DNA of 64,000 nt from Paroedura picta (GCF_049243985.1 NC_135384.1:11218501-11282500); one strand, 5' to 3'; counted from the stretch's first letter, positions 35,701 through 48,300 are shown. A program made the numbers and translations. The notes: a model not told the origin generated them from the letters alone.

Positions 35701-37964
35701 GTGAAAGCGTTTGCCGGGTCCTAGCTCTGCCGTGGCTGGTTCCGTGGGGCACAGCAAGCACTCTTGCCACTTCTGTGAGGCGGTGAGAGCGCTTTGCAGG
35801 TCACAGGAAAGGGAATCTTCCCCCCCCTGCAAGTGGGCAAGGAGGGAGGATGGGAGGTGGAGAGGGAGGGCCAATTCCATCTCAGACAGGGAGGACAGTC
35901 TCCACCCCAAGGCCTGTTTCACAAATATATAAGAGGAACAATGGATAAAGATACGTAGCCATTCATACTTGGTCGCGATAGCACCAGTGTTTTGCCAGAA
36001 GATTTGTGTATAATAAATTGGCAATTTCCTTCATTTCAGAGAAAACCATGGCAGAATTGGGTAAGCCACAGAGCCTTTTTTGAAATCATGCAAGATCAGT
36101 TGTTTCAAAATATGCTGTTAAGCATGGCAAATGTCATTGCAGCCTGTTGTTTTCCATTGCAGAATTCAGAAGGGCAGCTTCCCATGCAGGTATGGTAACA
36201 TATAAATACAACACACCCCTAGGAACTCTCACTCTTTAGATTTGCATCCCAGCCCACTGCTTTATAAACACTCTGGCAGGTGCTTGATGCATCTGTTGCT
36301 GTGAACGCATCTGTTCACCCATTGTAAAGTAGCCCATCTAATTGAGTCAAGTGAGAAAGAAGAGTTGATTTTTATACTCCGCTTTTCACTGTCCGAAGGA
36401 GTCTCAAAGCGGCTTACAATCACCTTCCTTTCCTCTCCCCACAACAGACACCTAGTGAGGTAGGTGGGGCTGAGAGCTTTGGCAGAACTGTTCTGTTAGT
36501 AATGGACTGTGACTGGCCCAAGGTCACCTGGCTGGCTGCATGTGGAGGAGGAGTGGGGAATCAAACCCAGCTTGCTAGATTAGAAGCTGCCACTCTTAAC
36601 CACTACACTTAGCTGGCTCTGGATAACTCTGATTTAAAAAAAAAACTGTGATGGGGTAACTTCTTATGCTCCTCAGATATTTCAAACTGCTGGGTCAGAG
36701 GGCTTGGTTTTTCCAAGTGGCTAATGGCAGAACAGTAATTTAGTCATGTGTCTCCTAGACCCTAGCATGATACTTTTAACAACTATACAAAGTTGTCACA
36801 TCCAACGTTTCTGAGGATTTAATTTCCATACTGCAGTCATCTCTCTGGTCCATTTGTGGTCCAGGATAAATGAATTCTTGAAATCATTCGATGTGGGGAG
36901 CTTGGTCTGTTTAGCCTAGGGAGGAGACGACTGAGAGGGGATCTGATAACCATCTTCAAGTATTTAAAAGGCTGCTATATGGAGGATGGAGCAAAATTGT
37001 TCCCTCTTGCCCTGGAGAGACGGACCGGACCCAATGGGATTAAATTAATTCAAAAGAAATTCCATCTAAACATCTGGAAGAAGTTCCTGACAGTTAGGGT
37101 GGTTTCTCAGTGGAACAGGCTTCCTCGGGAGGTGGTAGGTTCTCCATCTTTGGAGATTTCTAAACAGAGGCTGGACAGCCATCTGACAGAGAGGCTGATT
37201 CTGTGAAGGTTCAAGGGGGTGGCAGGTTACAGGGGATGAGCGAGAGGGCTGTGAGTGTCCTGCATAGTGCAGGGGGTTGGACTAGATGACCCATGAGGTC
37301 CCTTCCAACTCTATGATTCTGTGATTCTTCCCCAGCTACTATTCCCCTTGTTATTTCTTTTTAAATTTTTTTTGAAGTTTAATGTCCTCTTTTCTATCAA
37401 TGACATCATTGCTTTTTTCTCTTTCTAGTCCATATCACTTTCGATCCTCAGTGCACGCATCCCAAACTCACCACCAAAGGAAAAAACCAAATTCAACTGA
37501 ATCCTTCGTACTTCAGAGAGAAGGCCCTCAAAGGGTCTTTGATTGCAGTGGCACACGAAGGGTTTTCTTCAGGGCAGTTGTACTGGGAGGTGGAAGTGGG
37601 AGACAAAACTTTTTGGGAGCTCGGGGTACTTTCGGAGACGGTAAGGAACAGACTAATAAGTGAGAGGCTGGAAAAGCCATTGGAGGAAGGGTATGTAAGT
37701 ATGCAGTGGTTCCAAAGTCAATATCACTGCATTGGAGGAAATAGCCTAACTGATAGTCAGAATGAACCATGCACAGTTGTTGGTGTTTTTCTGAACCTGG
37801 ATGAAGCTACGCTCTCCTTTTACAATGTTCAGTCAATGTGTTCTATTAGGTCAATCCCTGTAGAGTTCTTGGAGAAAATGTATCCGTTCTTCAATCCTGG
37901 TAGAGAAGAGAGCTTCCTTGGTGTCCGCCCAGTGACCTCCCCTCCATGTTTAGCTTCCCTTTAA
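29191..37964 (+). CDS. Butyrophilin-like protein, one Ig domain + B30.2
   Basis: Exons: signal peptide 29191-29272, IgC-like 29946-30221, TM 30427-30525, 27-bp exons 31303-31329, 31582-31608, 33263-33289, 33757-33783 and 35427-35453, a 21-bp exon 36040-36060, a 27-bp exon 36163-36189, and B30.2 37429-37964. The sum is 1176 bp, 391 aa, all internal exons phase 1-1 and no stop. Residues: signal 1-27, Ig 28-119, TM 120-152, heptads 153-213, B30.2 214-391. The heptad pieces read KNHHKLALS, DNEQKAMEE, EIACLKVNL, EKEKIETQE, ALKKLQDDC, EKTMAEL, EFRRAASHA. Family members act as membrane ligands or sensors in which the cytosolic B30.2 domain binds a small molecule or protein. No IgV exon is visible between signal peptide and IgC, unlike classical BTNs. 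Confidence 0.87.
29565..29748. repeat. Compound CTT/CTCCTT/CT microsatellite
   Basis: CTT units to about 29649, then CTCCTT units to about 29717, then CT units. It lies in the first intron of the plus-strand BTN-like gene. Apparent Leu- or Arg-rich frames here are not genes. Confidence 0.95.
29946..30221 (+). CDS. IgC-like exon, plus-strand BTN-like gene
   Basis: 276 bp, phase 1-1, acceptor GCGTCCCTAG, donor GTGAGT. First Cys in IRLVCTSEMLFPDLQLLW, with the FPDLQLLW pattern of BTN second domains; second Cys in STSCRIVSKS. It resembles a divergent BTN IgC domain. Confidence 0.82.
30427..30525 (+). CDS. TM exon, plus-strand BTN-like gene
   Basis: 99 bp, phase 1-1, acceptor TTTCCAG, donor GTAAGT. 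It encodes WMVATFVTVVLGIVVITAVY and then FTLR, a single-pass TM with a basic stop-transfer end. Confidence 0.85.
31102..31154 (+). CDS. Possible alternative terminal exon after TM
   Basis: Acceptor CCTTTTTTGCAG. In phase 1 it reads KEDTDAHIGRKKTEKQ and then TAG, with no donor before the stop. If spliced to the TM exon it would give a form with a short basic tail and no B30.2. It could also be a decayed counterpart of the 57-bp exon of the left gene. Confidence 0.3.
31303..36189 (+). CDS. Seven 27/21-bp heptad micro-exons
   Basis: At 31303-31329, 31582-31608, 33263-33289, 33757-33783, 35427-35453, 36040-36060 (21 bp) and 36163-36189. All have a pyrimidine tract, CAG acceptor and GTAAG-like donor, except the first (GTTGGT) and last (GTATGG). 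Each adds seven or nine residues between membrane and B30.2. The intron after 36189 carries a SINE and a CR1 LINE end. Confidence 0.8.
31866..32147 (-). mobile_element. tRNA-derived SINE, family B
   Basis: Same family as 2545-2839, in an intron of the plus-strand BTN-like gene, with an AAAGGT-type tail. Confidence 0.9.
36352..36620 (-). mobile_element. tRNA-derived SINE, family A
   Basis: Near full length, head at right end (CTTAACCACTACACTTAGCT). It lies in the intron before the plus-strand B30.2 exon. Confidence 0.8.
36875..37328 (+). mobile_element. CR1 LINE 3' end
   Basis: A different CR1 subfamily from 5885-6664: GAGGAGACGACTGAGAGGGG through GGACTAGATGACCCATGAGG and ATTCTGTGATTC. It lies in the last intron of the plus-strand BTN-like gene. 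Confidence 0.9.
37429..37964 (+). CDS. B30.2 (PRY-SPRY) exon, plus-strand gene
   Basis: Acceptor CTCTTTCTAG; 536 bp to the stop. PRY motif VHITFDPQCTHPKL, SPRY core GQLYWEVEVGDKTFWELGV, then VVGVFLNLDEATLSFYNV and YPFFNP. The order and spacing are those of a complete B30.2 domain of about 175 aa. Confidence 0.95.
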
Positions 37965-38233
37965 GAGGTGACAGGATACTGGTCTTATTCCATGCCACTG
38001 AGACTTCTGGGTGGGTCAGTTTACACATGTGCACACATCACTCGATTTCTTTCTCTACACTTGACGACTTCAAGTTGATTGCGTGCGCTCTTCACCGGAA
38101 GGCAGGGCATTGGAAGTGGTGAAGATAATTTATTTGAAGTTCATTTTTATTTTATTTATTTAGATTTGGGTTTTTATACCGCCTCTCACAACAGACCATC
38201 TCGTGGTGATTTACACTATGCTATAGTGTAGAT

Positions 38234-38514
38234 AGAGCCTCTTGTGGCGCAGAGTGGTAAGGCAGCCGTCTGAAAGCTTTGCCCATGAGGCTGGGAGTTC
38301 AATCCCAGCAGCCGGCTCAAGGTTGACTCAGCCTTCCATCCTTCCGAGGTCGGTAAAATGAGTACCCAGCTTGCTGGGGGGTAAATGGTAATGACTGGGG
38401 AAGGCACTGGCAAACCACCCCGTATTGAGTCTGCCAAGAAAACGCTAGAGGGCGTCACCCCAAGGGTCAGACATGACTCGGTGCTTGCACAGGGGATACC
38501 TTTACCTTTACCTT
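38234..38514 (+). mobile_element. tRNA-derived SINE, family B
   Basis: Sense copy with head GTGGCGCAGAGTGGTAAGG and tail TTTACC repeats. A 12-bp target duplication TATAGTGTAGAT lies at 38222-38233 and 38515-38526. It sits inside an older LINE-tail-like sequence. Confidence 0.92.
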
Positions 38515-38960
38515 TATAGTGTAGATTTCTAGATTTACTATAAAACCAATGAAACTACAACATGAAAGCCCATAAAATCCCTTAACAATACAGAGAGACG
38601 TGGAAAATAGATGACGGCATGATAACTCCTTAACCTCTAAAAAACAATAACTGTTCCAGCCAAGGGCCTGAATAGATGACCTTGTGAATCCTATTGATCG
38701 AGGGGGCGGATTGTTAAAATAGGGCGGGATCCACAGATTGATAGCTCCAGTAACCACCCTGGCCTCAACCAAACGCCTGGCAGAAGAGCTCCATCTTACA
38801 AGCCCTGTGGAGCCTGACAAACTCCATCAGGACCCTCAGATCTTCCAGGAGCTCATTATACCAGGTTGGGGCCAGGGCTGAAAAGGCCCTGGCCCTGGTT
38901 GAGGCCAGGTAAAATTATTTAGCAATAAAATAGTGGATTTCATATGGTTTGTTTGCCCAG

Positions 38961-39663
38961 GCAAGTCAACACTTGAAACTGGAGCCAGTAATCAAGTATG
39001 TGAAGCAGCTCAACTAGATGAGCCAGGTATCCTAGAAACAGAAGCTGAACAAAAGATAACATTAGTTGGGTTATACAATACAGCAGAAGACAAAGAAAGT
39101 CAATGAGTAATGAATAGGAGGATCTGGTGCTATTCCCAGAAGACATTTTTAAAATTTTGTATTGGATTCCAGAGATACGCTATCACAAGTCATGCATAGG
39201 TCTGAAAAGATGTTCAGCACCTGAGTGTCAGCTGGAATGAGCAGTGTGCACCATAGGATCAAAAACACGGGGAGAAAATATTTTTGAAGCATTTATGTTT
39301 ATGGCCACAGCACAGATCTGTTGAAATGCAAAGATTTCCAGCTATCTCTGCAAGCATTATGTGAAACGAAATGACAAGACTCTCTGTGTACAGTGCATAT
39401 TTGTGGCTCATGTATTTATTCTGTTCCATATCCTGGCTGGTGTTCTTTATGTCTTGTCATAGGGATTCATTCAAATGAGCACGGACCTCTAGATTCTGTG
39501 CAAATTCAAAAGCAATAAATATATAGATATTTTGGGCTTTGTTCCTGTCTCCTTTTGCTTTCTTTCATCAGTTGATACTTCTGCAGAACTTAGTTCAGAT
39601 AGTACAAACGGAGAGAATCCAAAATTCTATTCTGAACATTTAAAAACTGAAGCTGGGGGCTAA
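38961..39663 (+). CDS. Possible alternative tail exons of plus-strand gene
   Basis: Two splice-bounded open segments lie beyond the B30.2 stop. 38961-39026 (66 bp, acceptor GTTTGCCCAG, donor GTATCC) reads KSTLETGASNQVCEAAQLDE. 39572-39663 (acceptor TTTCTTTCATCAG) starts DTSAELSSDSTNGENPKF and ends at TAA. Both are phase 1 and could follow the 36163-36189 exon in place of B30.2. No family is recognised, so they may be chance. Confidence 0.3.
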
Positions 39664-40944
39664 TCACAAAAAAAAAATGGTTTTCTGAGACTTGGACCTC
39701 CATTTACTATTTTCCCCTTCATTGATGTTTACTGATCTGGTCTTGACAACAGGAACTGCCATCTGCCTGCTACCAGCCTTACCGTAGATGGTCAGGAAGA
39801 TGGACCCAAGAAATGTGTCAATGTGAATCAGACCCTCTTTTCAATTTCAGCAAGACAGACATGTTAAATGTTCCTTCATCTTGCTAACTGAATGGCTTGC
39901 CGGGTAAATGGCCTCTTCAGCCATGGTCAGGATTCTTGAGCATCTGAAGATTTCCACTTTACTGTTGTAACGCAGATGTTACTCGCTGTTGGCCCAATGC
40001 TGAGACAAGTGATACAGGAATAAGGGTTTCATACAGTGGATTTCCTTTGGTTACTGCTACTGGATAATAGATATCCAGTGATAGAGCGTTCAAAGACGTT
40101 TGGGTGCAGAATCTGAGTTTCGTTATTGATTTCAGTGAACTAATCAAACATGTCCCTGGGCGTTGACCTCAAAATACACATATCATGCAGGGAAGGAGAT
40201 TCGCTTAGTCCTTGAGATGATTGCTTGCATGTTTGCAATGGCCTTTGGCTACATCTAATAAATTTAACTGACTGACTGTAAAAGTTAATCACTGAGAAGG
40301 AGCAACAGTTATGAAGTAAGGTGTTTAAGTTTGACTTTGTCCTGGCTCCACTCTTTCTCTGTATAAGGTGGTGACTGGAGGCCTCCTGGGCTTACAACTG
40401 ATCTCAAGGTGACAGATATCAGGTGGCCAATCTGGGAGGTGAACCCTATGGCATTATAACCCACTGAAGCCCACCTCCTCCCCAAATTCCACCCTCTTTA
40501 GGCTCCCCAAACCTCTAGGCATTTCCCAACCCAGAGCAGGCAGTTCTATCTATGTGCTCTACAGTCAGATATTAACCCAAGGCTCAATCGCCAGTTTGGT
40601 GGGGGAGGAGATTACTTTGAGATCATGTCTCAGGGTGGGCAGGGTCACCGTCAGTTGGATAATTTCTCCACCAATACTTGGGGTATGATCTTGACATTGT
40701 CACAGGAATGAACACTTGTTGTCCTTCAAACCTATTCATAAACAAACATGCTTGTCATCAGCCTTCCTCCAAACTTATATCATCATAAATATAGGGCCAT
40801 GAAAACAAAGAAGGGGAAAAGTAGGATAGATAAAGACATTTGCTTCATCCCATATTTACAAACTTTTCCCAAGGAACATCAAGGCATGCCGGTCTTTTTG
40901 GAATAAACATTATTTGATAAGCAGATCAGATTTCTTTTCCTTTT

Positions 40945-41345
40945 TTTTCAAATTTTATTATTTATTATTATATAAAGCATTTACAGAAAGGTAAAAGAGA
41001 AAAAAGCGACCAGCTAATAAGTAATTATTATTACATAGTCTATACATCGTCTATACAAGTATACCATACATAGTATAGTCTGATATTATCTCAGGAAGTA
41101 TGTAGTCAGTTCCCATTGCATATTAGTCCTAACCTAACAGTTACTGCTGTCTTTCTTAAGAAAGTCCAGGTAATCGCTCCACTGTTTGTCATATTCTTCC
41201 GGTGGTTTCTTATAAACCATGTTAGTGAGTCTTGCCATTTTTGCTAAGTCCGCTAATTTGTCTAGCCATGTAGAAATAGTTGGGGAAAGAAAGAACTTGG
41301 TAAAGCACTTGGATGAAAACTTAGCAACATAGATTCAGGCTTCAT
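40945..41345 (-). mobile_element. L1 LINE 3' end
   Basis: The minus strand encodes an ORF2-like C-terminus (STWLDKLADLAKMARLTNMV, then YDKQWSDYLDFLKKDSSNC and a stop) followed by an AT-rich 3' end. It is an L1-type fragment, 5' truncated, between the two convergent B30.2 genes. Confidence 0.65.
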
Positions 41346-41773
41346 TGGGGTAAGCAGATCAGATTTCTTGTATCTTTTAAAATGGAAAAAAAATCCTAAA
41401 GAAACCTTATTGGAAGAACAAGAGTGGTCAGGCTCTCTTATTCCTCAAGCCCAAGGTAAGCTTAGTTGTACTTACATCAGTCCTTCTATGCAGTATCGCT
41501 CACTGGGCTTAAAATGGGTAGGAAACCATCTTGATTAAAGTCAAGCTCTCTGTGGTGTGACTCTGCACTGATATAGTTTAGAAGCATTACATTGTTCTGC
41601 ATGGTGTTTAGAAAACAGGTCCATGCCGCAAAGAAATTACAATCTAAAATATGATCTAAGGAGAAGAGAAGAGAGAGTAGCTTGGAATAAAATGGGAATC
41701 AAATGTATACACTATTTATGAGCCAAATGGAGATTGTTTTAGGGCTATAGCCCTGCAGTCTTCCTCAACAGTC

Positions 41774-42300
41774 TTATTCAAAATGTGAAGTAATTCTCAG
41801 AGGTAGGCCATCTGTCTCTAAACCCGTTGAGAAGAATGGATACCACTTCCCTGAAAAATCAACAGTGAAAGTGTGCAAGCTAATTTTTCTTTGGACATCA
41901 TAGAAAACCAGCTGTTTATCAGATATATTTAGAAATATACCTATTCTTGTAGGTTTTTCATTCATCTTCACATTCAAGCTTGTGTCGTGAGCCCAATATT
42001 CTTTCCTATCTTCATGTTTTATGACCCAGAAACCCTCCTGAGGGGTCAATGTGATTATCCCTGTTCTACAAATGGATTCAGAGGCGACTCCTAAGACCCA
42101 GTTATTTTTCTGGCCAACCTCAACTTCCCAGTAATGTTTTCCTTCAGAAAATTCATCTTTTGCCAGAATGAATTTATGGGAGTCAAATCTCATCTTGCTC
42201 TGAGAACCATTTGAAACACCCCCCATGTCCTCCACGCATTTTCTATCTTCAGAAACTTTCAGATGTAGGTGAGCTGTCTCAGGATCAAAGACCACATTTG
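41774..42300 (-). CDS. B30.2 (PRY-SPRY) exon, minus-strand gene
   Basis: 527 bp to the stop, acceptor TTCCTTTCAAG. PRY motif NVVFDPETAHLHLKVSEDRK, SPRY core GKHYWEVEVGQKNNWVLGVA, then RIGIFLNISDKQLVFYDVQ and WYPFFSTG. It is complete. Joined to the 18-bp exon it reads DARYYRANVVFDPETAH, the usual BTN transition into PRY. Confidence 0.95.
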
Positions 42301-45300
42301 CTTGAAAGGAAATGAAAGAGCTTAATTAGAAAGCACAAGAGATAGGTATTAATATCTGAAAGTTAAAATTAAAATAATGGTCTTCTGGGTTAGTAAAGTT
42401 AACTACAGATAGATCATGGATAGTCATCTCCTAAAGGAAGTTCTGTTCTGTAACTCTTTGAGAGCAATTCTGCACATTAAAAAAAATAGCATTATCCCAG
42501 CAAAATGGCATAATGCTAAAAAATAACATGCCTCCGGTCATTCCTCACTTTCTGGCTCTCTTGCTTTCCTCTGCCACCTTCTTGCACTTCTTAGCACTCT
42601 GCACGCCTGCTTGAAATGGTGGAAGAGAGCAATGCGCTTTACACATGACTCTCCTCCACCTGTCAATAAAGCCAGGCAGCCAATCATCTTTCTCCATGTT
42701 TTAAAGGGTCCACAATGCCAGTTATTTTTTTCAAAAACTACTTCTTCATTAAGACGCCTGTGCATCTAAGCAGATGCATAATACTTTTTAAAATGCAACC
42801 CCTTTTGCAATCCTGAGCCTTGAGGCTTTTAAAAATTAATCTCCAGCCCAATTTTTTTTTGGGGGGGAGATACTTTAGAAAGACATGCTTAGTGTGTTAA
42901 CTGGTGGGGGGATTTTTTTTTTTGCTTTGCCTGCACGATTTAACACCTATTCATTGCTCCAGGCAGTTTGCTTCAAAAAAAATAAAATAAAAACCCTGTC
43001 CCCGGGAGTAGGGAGAGGGAGGCAGGTGTGAGGGTGGGCACTGGAAGCAGAGAAAGTACTACTTTGGCTCCACAGATTTCCTTGTTATGTGGCTCGCTGG
43101 TTACTCTCCCCTGAGGATGGCAGCATGAAGGAGGCATATGTGCAAGTTGTCCCACCCTTACATTGTTTTCCAGTTTTTTTGTTACATTCTTTTTAAAAGT
43201 TTATTCTTACCTCTGTAGTAACGGGCATCTGAAAATGTTGTGAATAAAAGAAAGAACAAAGACACAAAGATATTTTATGAACTGATTTTATGAACTTAGG
43301 CAGATTGTGAGTGGGTGGGCAGGAAGGGATGTGCCAGTGTTTGTCTCTTGTGGCCTTTCCTTGCATACCCAGGGAATTGCTGATCACTGCTATGGGATGG
43401 TAGGTGAATTTCCTCCAGGCCTCAAATCAAAACTATTTTTATACAAACAGTTTTAATCCTGGACATCTCTCGAGGCTTAAAACCTTGGAAGAGTACCTAG
43501 CTTTTTTAAATTTAAAAGTAACACTGAAAAAGAAGCACCAGCAGAAGACTTGGGCTTTATATCCTGCTTTTCACTACCAGAAGGAGTCTCAAGGTGGCTT
43601 ACAGTCATCTTCCCTTTCTTCTCCCCACAACAGAAACCCTGTGAGGTAGGTGGGGCCGAGCAAGCTCTGACAGAACTTCTCTGTGAGAATGACCCTCAGA
43701 GAGCTGTGATTGGCCCAAGGTCGCTCAGCTGACTGCATGTGGATGAGTGGGTAATCTAACCTTTTCCCCCAGATTAAAGGCCACCACTCTTAACCACTAT
43801 ACCCCATGTTGGCTCACACAAGAAACTCACCATAGTAGGCCATTAATTGTTCTGAAAAAGAAGAGATTACACTTCAGTTAAAAATAAGCACATCGTTTGA
43901 AAAGAAAATCTGTGAACTCTATGAACAATGACCCTCCAGTAGATTATTTAATGGCACTAATGCAGGAGGAGATTGTGTGTTAGTGCTCTTCCACTCTGAG
44001 GGTTGGGACGCAGTGGAATATTTCAGATACCACGGGCTAGAAGAAAAGACACATGGAACGACCAGATGTTATTTCAAGGGCTTGTGACAATGTGGGTTCA
44101 AAATAAACCAAAGACGAATGAACAGGTCCTGTGCCATGACACACTGCAGGTCCCTGAGTCTATAGGTATATATGGTGATCAACACCTAAATTAATCCTCT
44201 CTGAGCATGGTTCCCCCTCCAAAGCAGCCATTATATTCAAGGGAGATAAATTGTCAAAGCAGGTAATCTCTGGTACACAATGGGACATTGGCATTCCTAT
44301 CTTGGACCCTATTGGTATATGAGAATCTTAGATAAAAAACGTTTTTTCTAAATAATAAAACTCACCAATTGTACTCTCTAGTTTATCTGCAGAAGAAGAA
44401 GAACAGAGACATTTGGTTGAAAAAGAAGCAGCCAGTGTACCTTCCTGAGAACTCTAAAATCCATCCTGGCCCCACCTGAGCTCTGTGCATTGTGCTGCCC
44501 TTCGAGGCTGGATGTCATTTTGGGTGTGGACAAGTCATACCTTCTCATCCAGATCCATAGTGTAGGTTTATTGGAAGGGTGAAATGGGGGAGAAGAGAAT
44601 GATGGAAGCTGCTTTGGTTTGCCACTGGGGAGAAAGGTGAGGTATGTATCTAATGTTGCCTACAGTTCGGCAATGGAAGACCATCACTCTTGGTTATGCT
44701 TCATCTGGTATTGGTGCAATTCTTTAAGCAGAAGTCTTGACTGCTCTTGCAGTACTGAAAGTATCAGATATCAGAGTGCCTGGAGCTGTGGGCTGGTGAG
44801 TAGAGCAAGCAGGCATGGAGTCTATGTTTGCCAGCTCTAGTCTGGGAAATAACCGGAGATGTTGAGATGAAGTCGAAACAGTTTGGGGAAGGTAGATTTG
44901 GTAGATTTCATAATCTCATGGGGAGGGGATCATAAATCCCATAGAAGCTGCACAACACAATTTCTTTATTGCAACTCAACTCCATCTAACCTAGGAACTG
45001 AAAGCTAAGGAAAAAGCACAGGCTAAAATGAAAGACGAATGGAACTACCAGAGGTTACCTTATAGTAAAGCAGCCATTATCTCCAAGGGAATGGATCACT
45101 ATAGTCAAGAGATCAATGGTCAAAGCAGGAAATCTACAATCCCCAACTGGAGGCTGGCATCCATATCTTGACTGGAATCCATATTTTGTCCCCTTTTGGT
45201 AGTTGAGAACCCTAGAAAAATCTTATTTTTAAAATAAATGGTATTATAAAGGCAACACAAAGCTCACCAAATTTTCTCTTCAGGTAACCTGGAAAAAAAA

Positions 45301-48300
45301 TAAAAATTTATTTGAAAAAGAAGCAGCCAACATGCCTTTCTGAGAACTCTAAAATCCATCCTGGCAGGGGCTCATGGGAATTGTAGTCCATGGACATCTG
45401 GAGGACCACAGGTTGACTACCCCTGCCGTAGAGTCCATCCTCCCAGGCAGCCAGCTCTCCCCGGTAAGCTGATCTCTGAAGCATAGAGACCTGGTCTTAT
45501 TTCTTGATATCTTTAGGTCTGTCTGGAAGCTGACAATCTGAAAAGAACCTTTAGTTTTTCATATATGGTTCCAGAAAAGGCAAAAAGAAGCCCACTTACC
45601 TTTTTGTTCAGTAAGGTTTTCTGAAAAATACACACAACCACATTTGTGTGAAAAATAAAGAAGCAACAATAAAATTTATTTCCTGTCACTCCCAAGGCCG
45701 GCTCACGGCGGGTTACAAATGTCCAATAAAAAAAAATCCCATTAAAACCTCATTAAAACTGGACCAAAAAAAAATCACAGTAACAGACACATGGTGGAAT
45801 GCCTCCAACTCCCCCCACCCATCCCTACCACTGGAGGGAAGAGGTCAGAAGACATAAAGTCCATTCTCCAAAGCAACTATTTTCTCCAGGGGAACTAATC
45901 CCCTGCGGTCTGGATTTCCATTCCAATCCCTGGAGATTTCTAGGCCTCAACTGGATATTCACCACACTACCAAGTGATCATTACCAAGAACACCTACATT
46001 AATCCTCTCCTGAGAACGGTAGAGTACCTTAGCTTTTACCCTACAAAGCAGCTTCTATCTCTGTACTCTGGAGATGAATTGTCGAAGCAGGAAATCTGCA
46101 GCCCACAATTGGAGACTGGCAACCCTACTGTGGCCTCCATTTGGTAGTTGAGAACTCAAGATAAGATCCTTAAAAGAAATGGTATCAGAAAAGCAACACA
46201 AAACTCACCAATTTGTCTTTTCATGTAATCTAGGGGAAAAAAACAAACATTGTTTGAAAAAGAAGCAGCCAACATGTAATTCTGGGAACTCTAAAATCTA
46301 TCCTGGCTCCACCAGAACTCTGCACATGGTTATGGTTTGGTGGCTGGATGTCATTTTGGGAGTGGGCAACTCAGACCTTCTCAGGCAAACCCATATTGTA
46401 GGACTTTCGGATGGGTGGAAAAGAGGAGAGTGATGGAACCTGCTTTGGTTCCTCATTGGATAGAAAAGCGGAGCATGACATTTGTTATGAATCTCATTTT
46501 GGGATTGGTGAGCAGAGGAATCAGGGGCGGAGCCTATAGCTGCCAACTCTAGGCTCGGAAATTCCTGGAAATTTTGAGACGGAGCCTGAAGAGCTTTGGG
46601 AGGGAAGGGAGCTTAGGAGCAAAGAATAACATAGAGCAGGGGTAGTCAACCTGCAATCCTCCAGATGTTCATGGACTACAAATCCCATGAGCCCCTGACA
46701 GTGTTTGCTGGCAGTGGCTCATGGGAATTGTAGTCCACAAACCAAGAACACCTACATCAATCCTCTCCTGAGAACGGTACAATACCTTAGCGTTCACCCT
46801 ACAAAGCAGCTTCTATCTCCAAGGGAGCATATCTCTGTACTCTGGAGATGAATTGTCAAAGCAGGAAATCTCCAGCCCACAACTGGAGACTTGGCAACCT
46901 TACTGTGGCCTCCTTTTGGTAGCTGAGAACTCAAGATAAGATCCTTAAAAGAAATGGTATCAGAAAAGCAACACAAAGCTCACCAATTTGTCTTTTTATA
47001 TAACCTAGGGAAAAAAAAATATTGTTTGAAAAAGAAGCAGCCAACATGTAATTTTGGGAACTCTAAAATCTATCCTGACTCCACCAGAACTCTGCACATG
47101 GTTATGGTTTGGTGGCTGGATGTCATTTTGGGAGTGGGCAACTCAGACCTTCTCAGGCAAACCCATATCGTAGGATTGTCGGATGGGTAGAAAAGAGGAG
47201 AGTGATGGAACCTGCTTTGGTTCCTCATTGGATAGAAAAGCGGAGCATAACATTTGTTATGAATCTCATTTTGGGATTGATGAGCAGAGGAATCAGGGGC
47301 AGAGCCTATAGCTGCCAACTCTGGGCTGGAAAATTCCTGGAAATTTTGAGACGGAGCCTGAAGAGCTTGGGGAGGGAAGGGAGCTCGGGAGCAAAGGATG
47401 CCATAGAGCAGGGGTAGTCAACCTGCGGTCCTCCAGATGTTCATGGACTACAGTTCCCATGAGCCCCTGGCAGTGTTTGCTGGCAGTGGCTCATGGAAAT
47501 TGTAGTCCACAAACATCTGGAGGACCACAGGTTGACTACCCCTGCCATAGAGTCCATCCTCCAAAGCAGCCATTTCCCCCAGGTAAACATCTCTGAAGCT
47601 TCCTGGAGATCTTTAGGTCTGTCTGGAAGCTGACAATCTGAAAAGAACCCTTCATTTTTAATAAATGGCACTTCATAAATGACAACAAGAAACCCACTTA
47701 CTTTGTTCTTCAGTAAGGTTTTCTGAAAAACACACACAACCACATTAGCATGGGAAAAAAGCAAGCAACAATGCTTGTGTCAAAACCATGTATCCTTGCT
47801 TTTGTCATTAACCTTCCTTTCACTTTTTATCATTGATCATCTGAAGTGTGAATTGCAGCTGATTAAGTGTGGCTTAGCTAGTTCCAGGAATTCCGGCTCT
47901 AATGCTTTGATCTGCCCCGAATTTGGGGCAGGAGGCTCTGGTTGCATTTTTTCTTACTGAACAAAAAGCCTGGCTGAGGGGGTGGCATCTGGAGAGCTTT
48001 GCACCCAAATTGGCTGGTGTTGGAGTTTGGGGGTTGCAGGGTAAAATGGGAAATCAGTGTTAGCAAAGGACCTATAGATGTTAGCGTATCTTCAATGCTT
48101 AAGGCATTCAAGCATTTTAACAAAGTCTGCTTATTGGGAGCCATCAGCTGAAATCTAATAGATTGCCAAGTCTGCCTTTTCTAAAAGAATTCCCTAAGCG
48201 AGGAACAGCCAATGTGGTTCCCAGCAGAGAGAGATCAGCTTCAGCAGCTACCCTCAGGAACTGTGCCCGGGTTCCAGGTGAGAAAGGATGCTGGAAGTCC

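Larger units (their letters stand above)
37965..41773. other. Intergenic between convergent B30.2 genes
   Basis: Contains an old LINE-tail-like segment (38145-38900) split by the family B SINE, the two candidate tail exons at 38961 and 39572, a dispersed repeat near 40380-40545, and the L1 end at 40945-41345. No other gene is visible. Confidence 0.6.
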
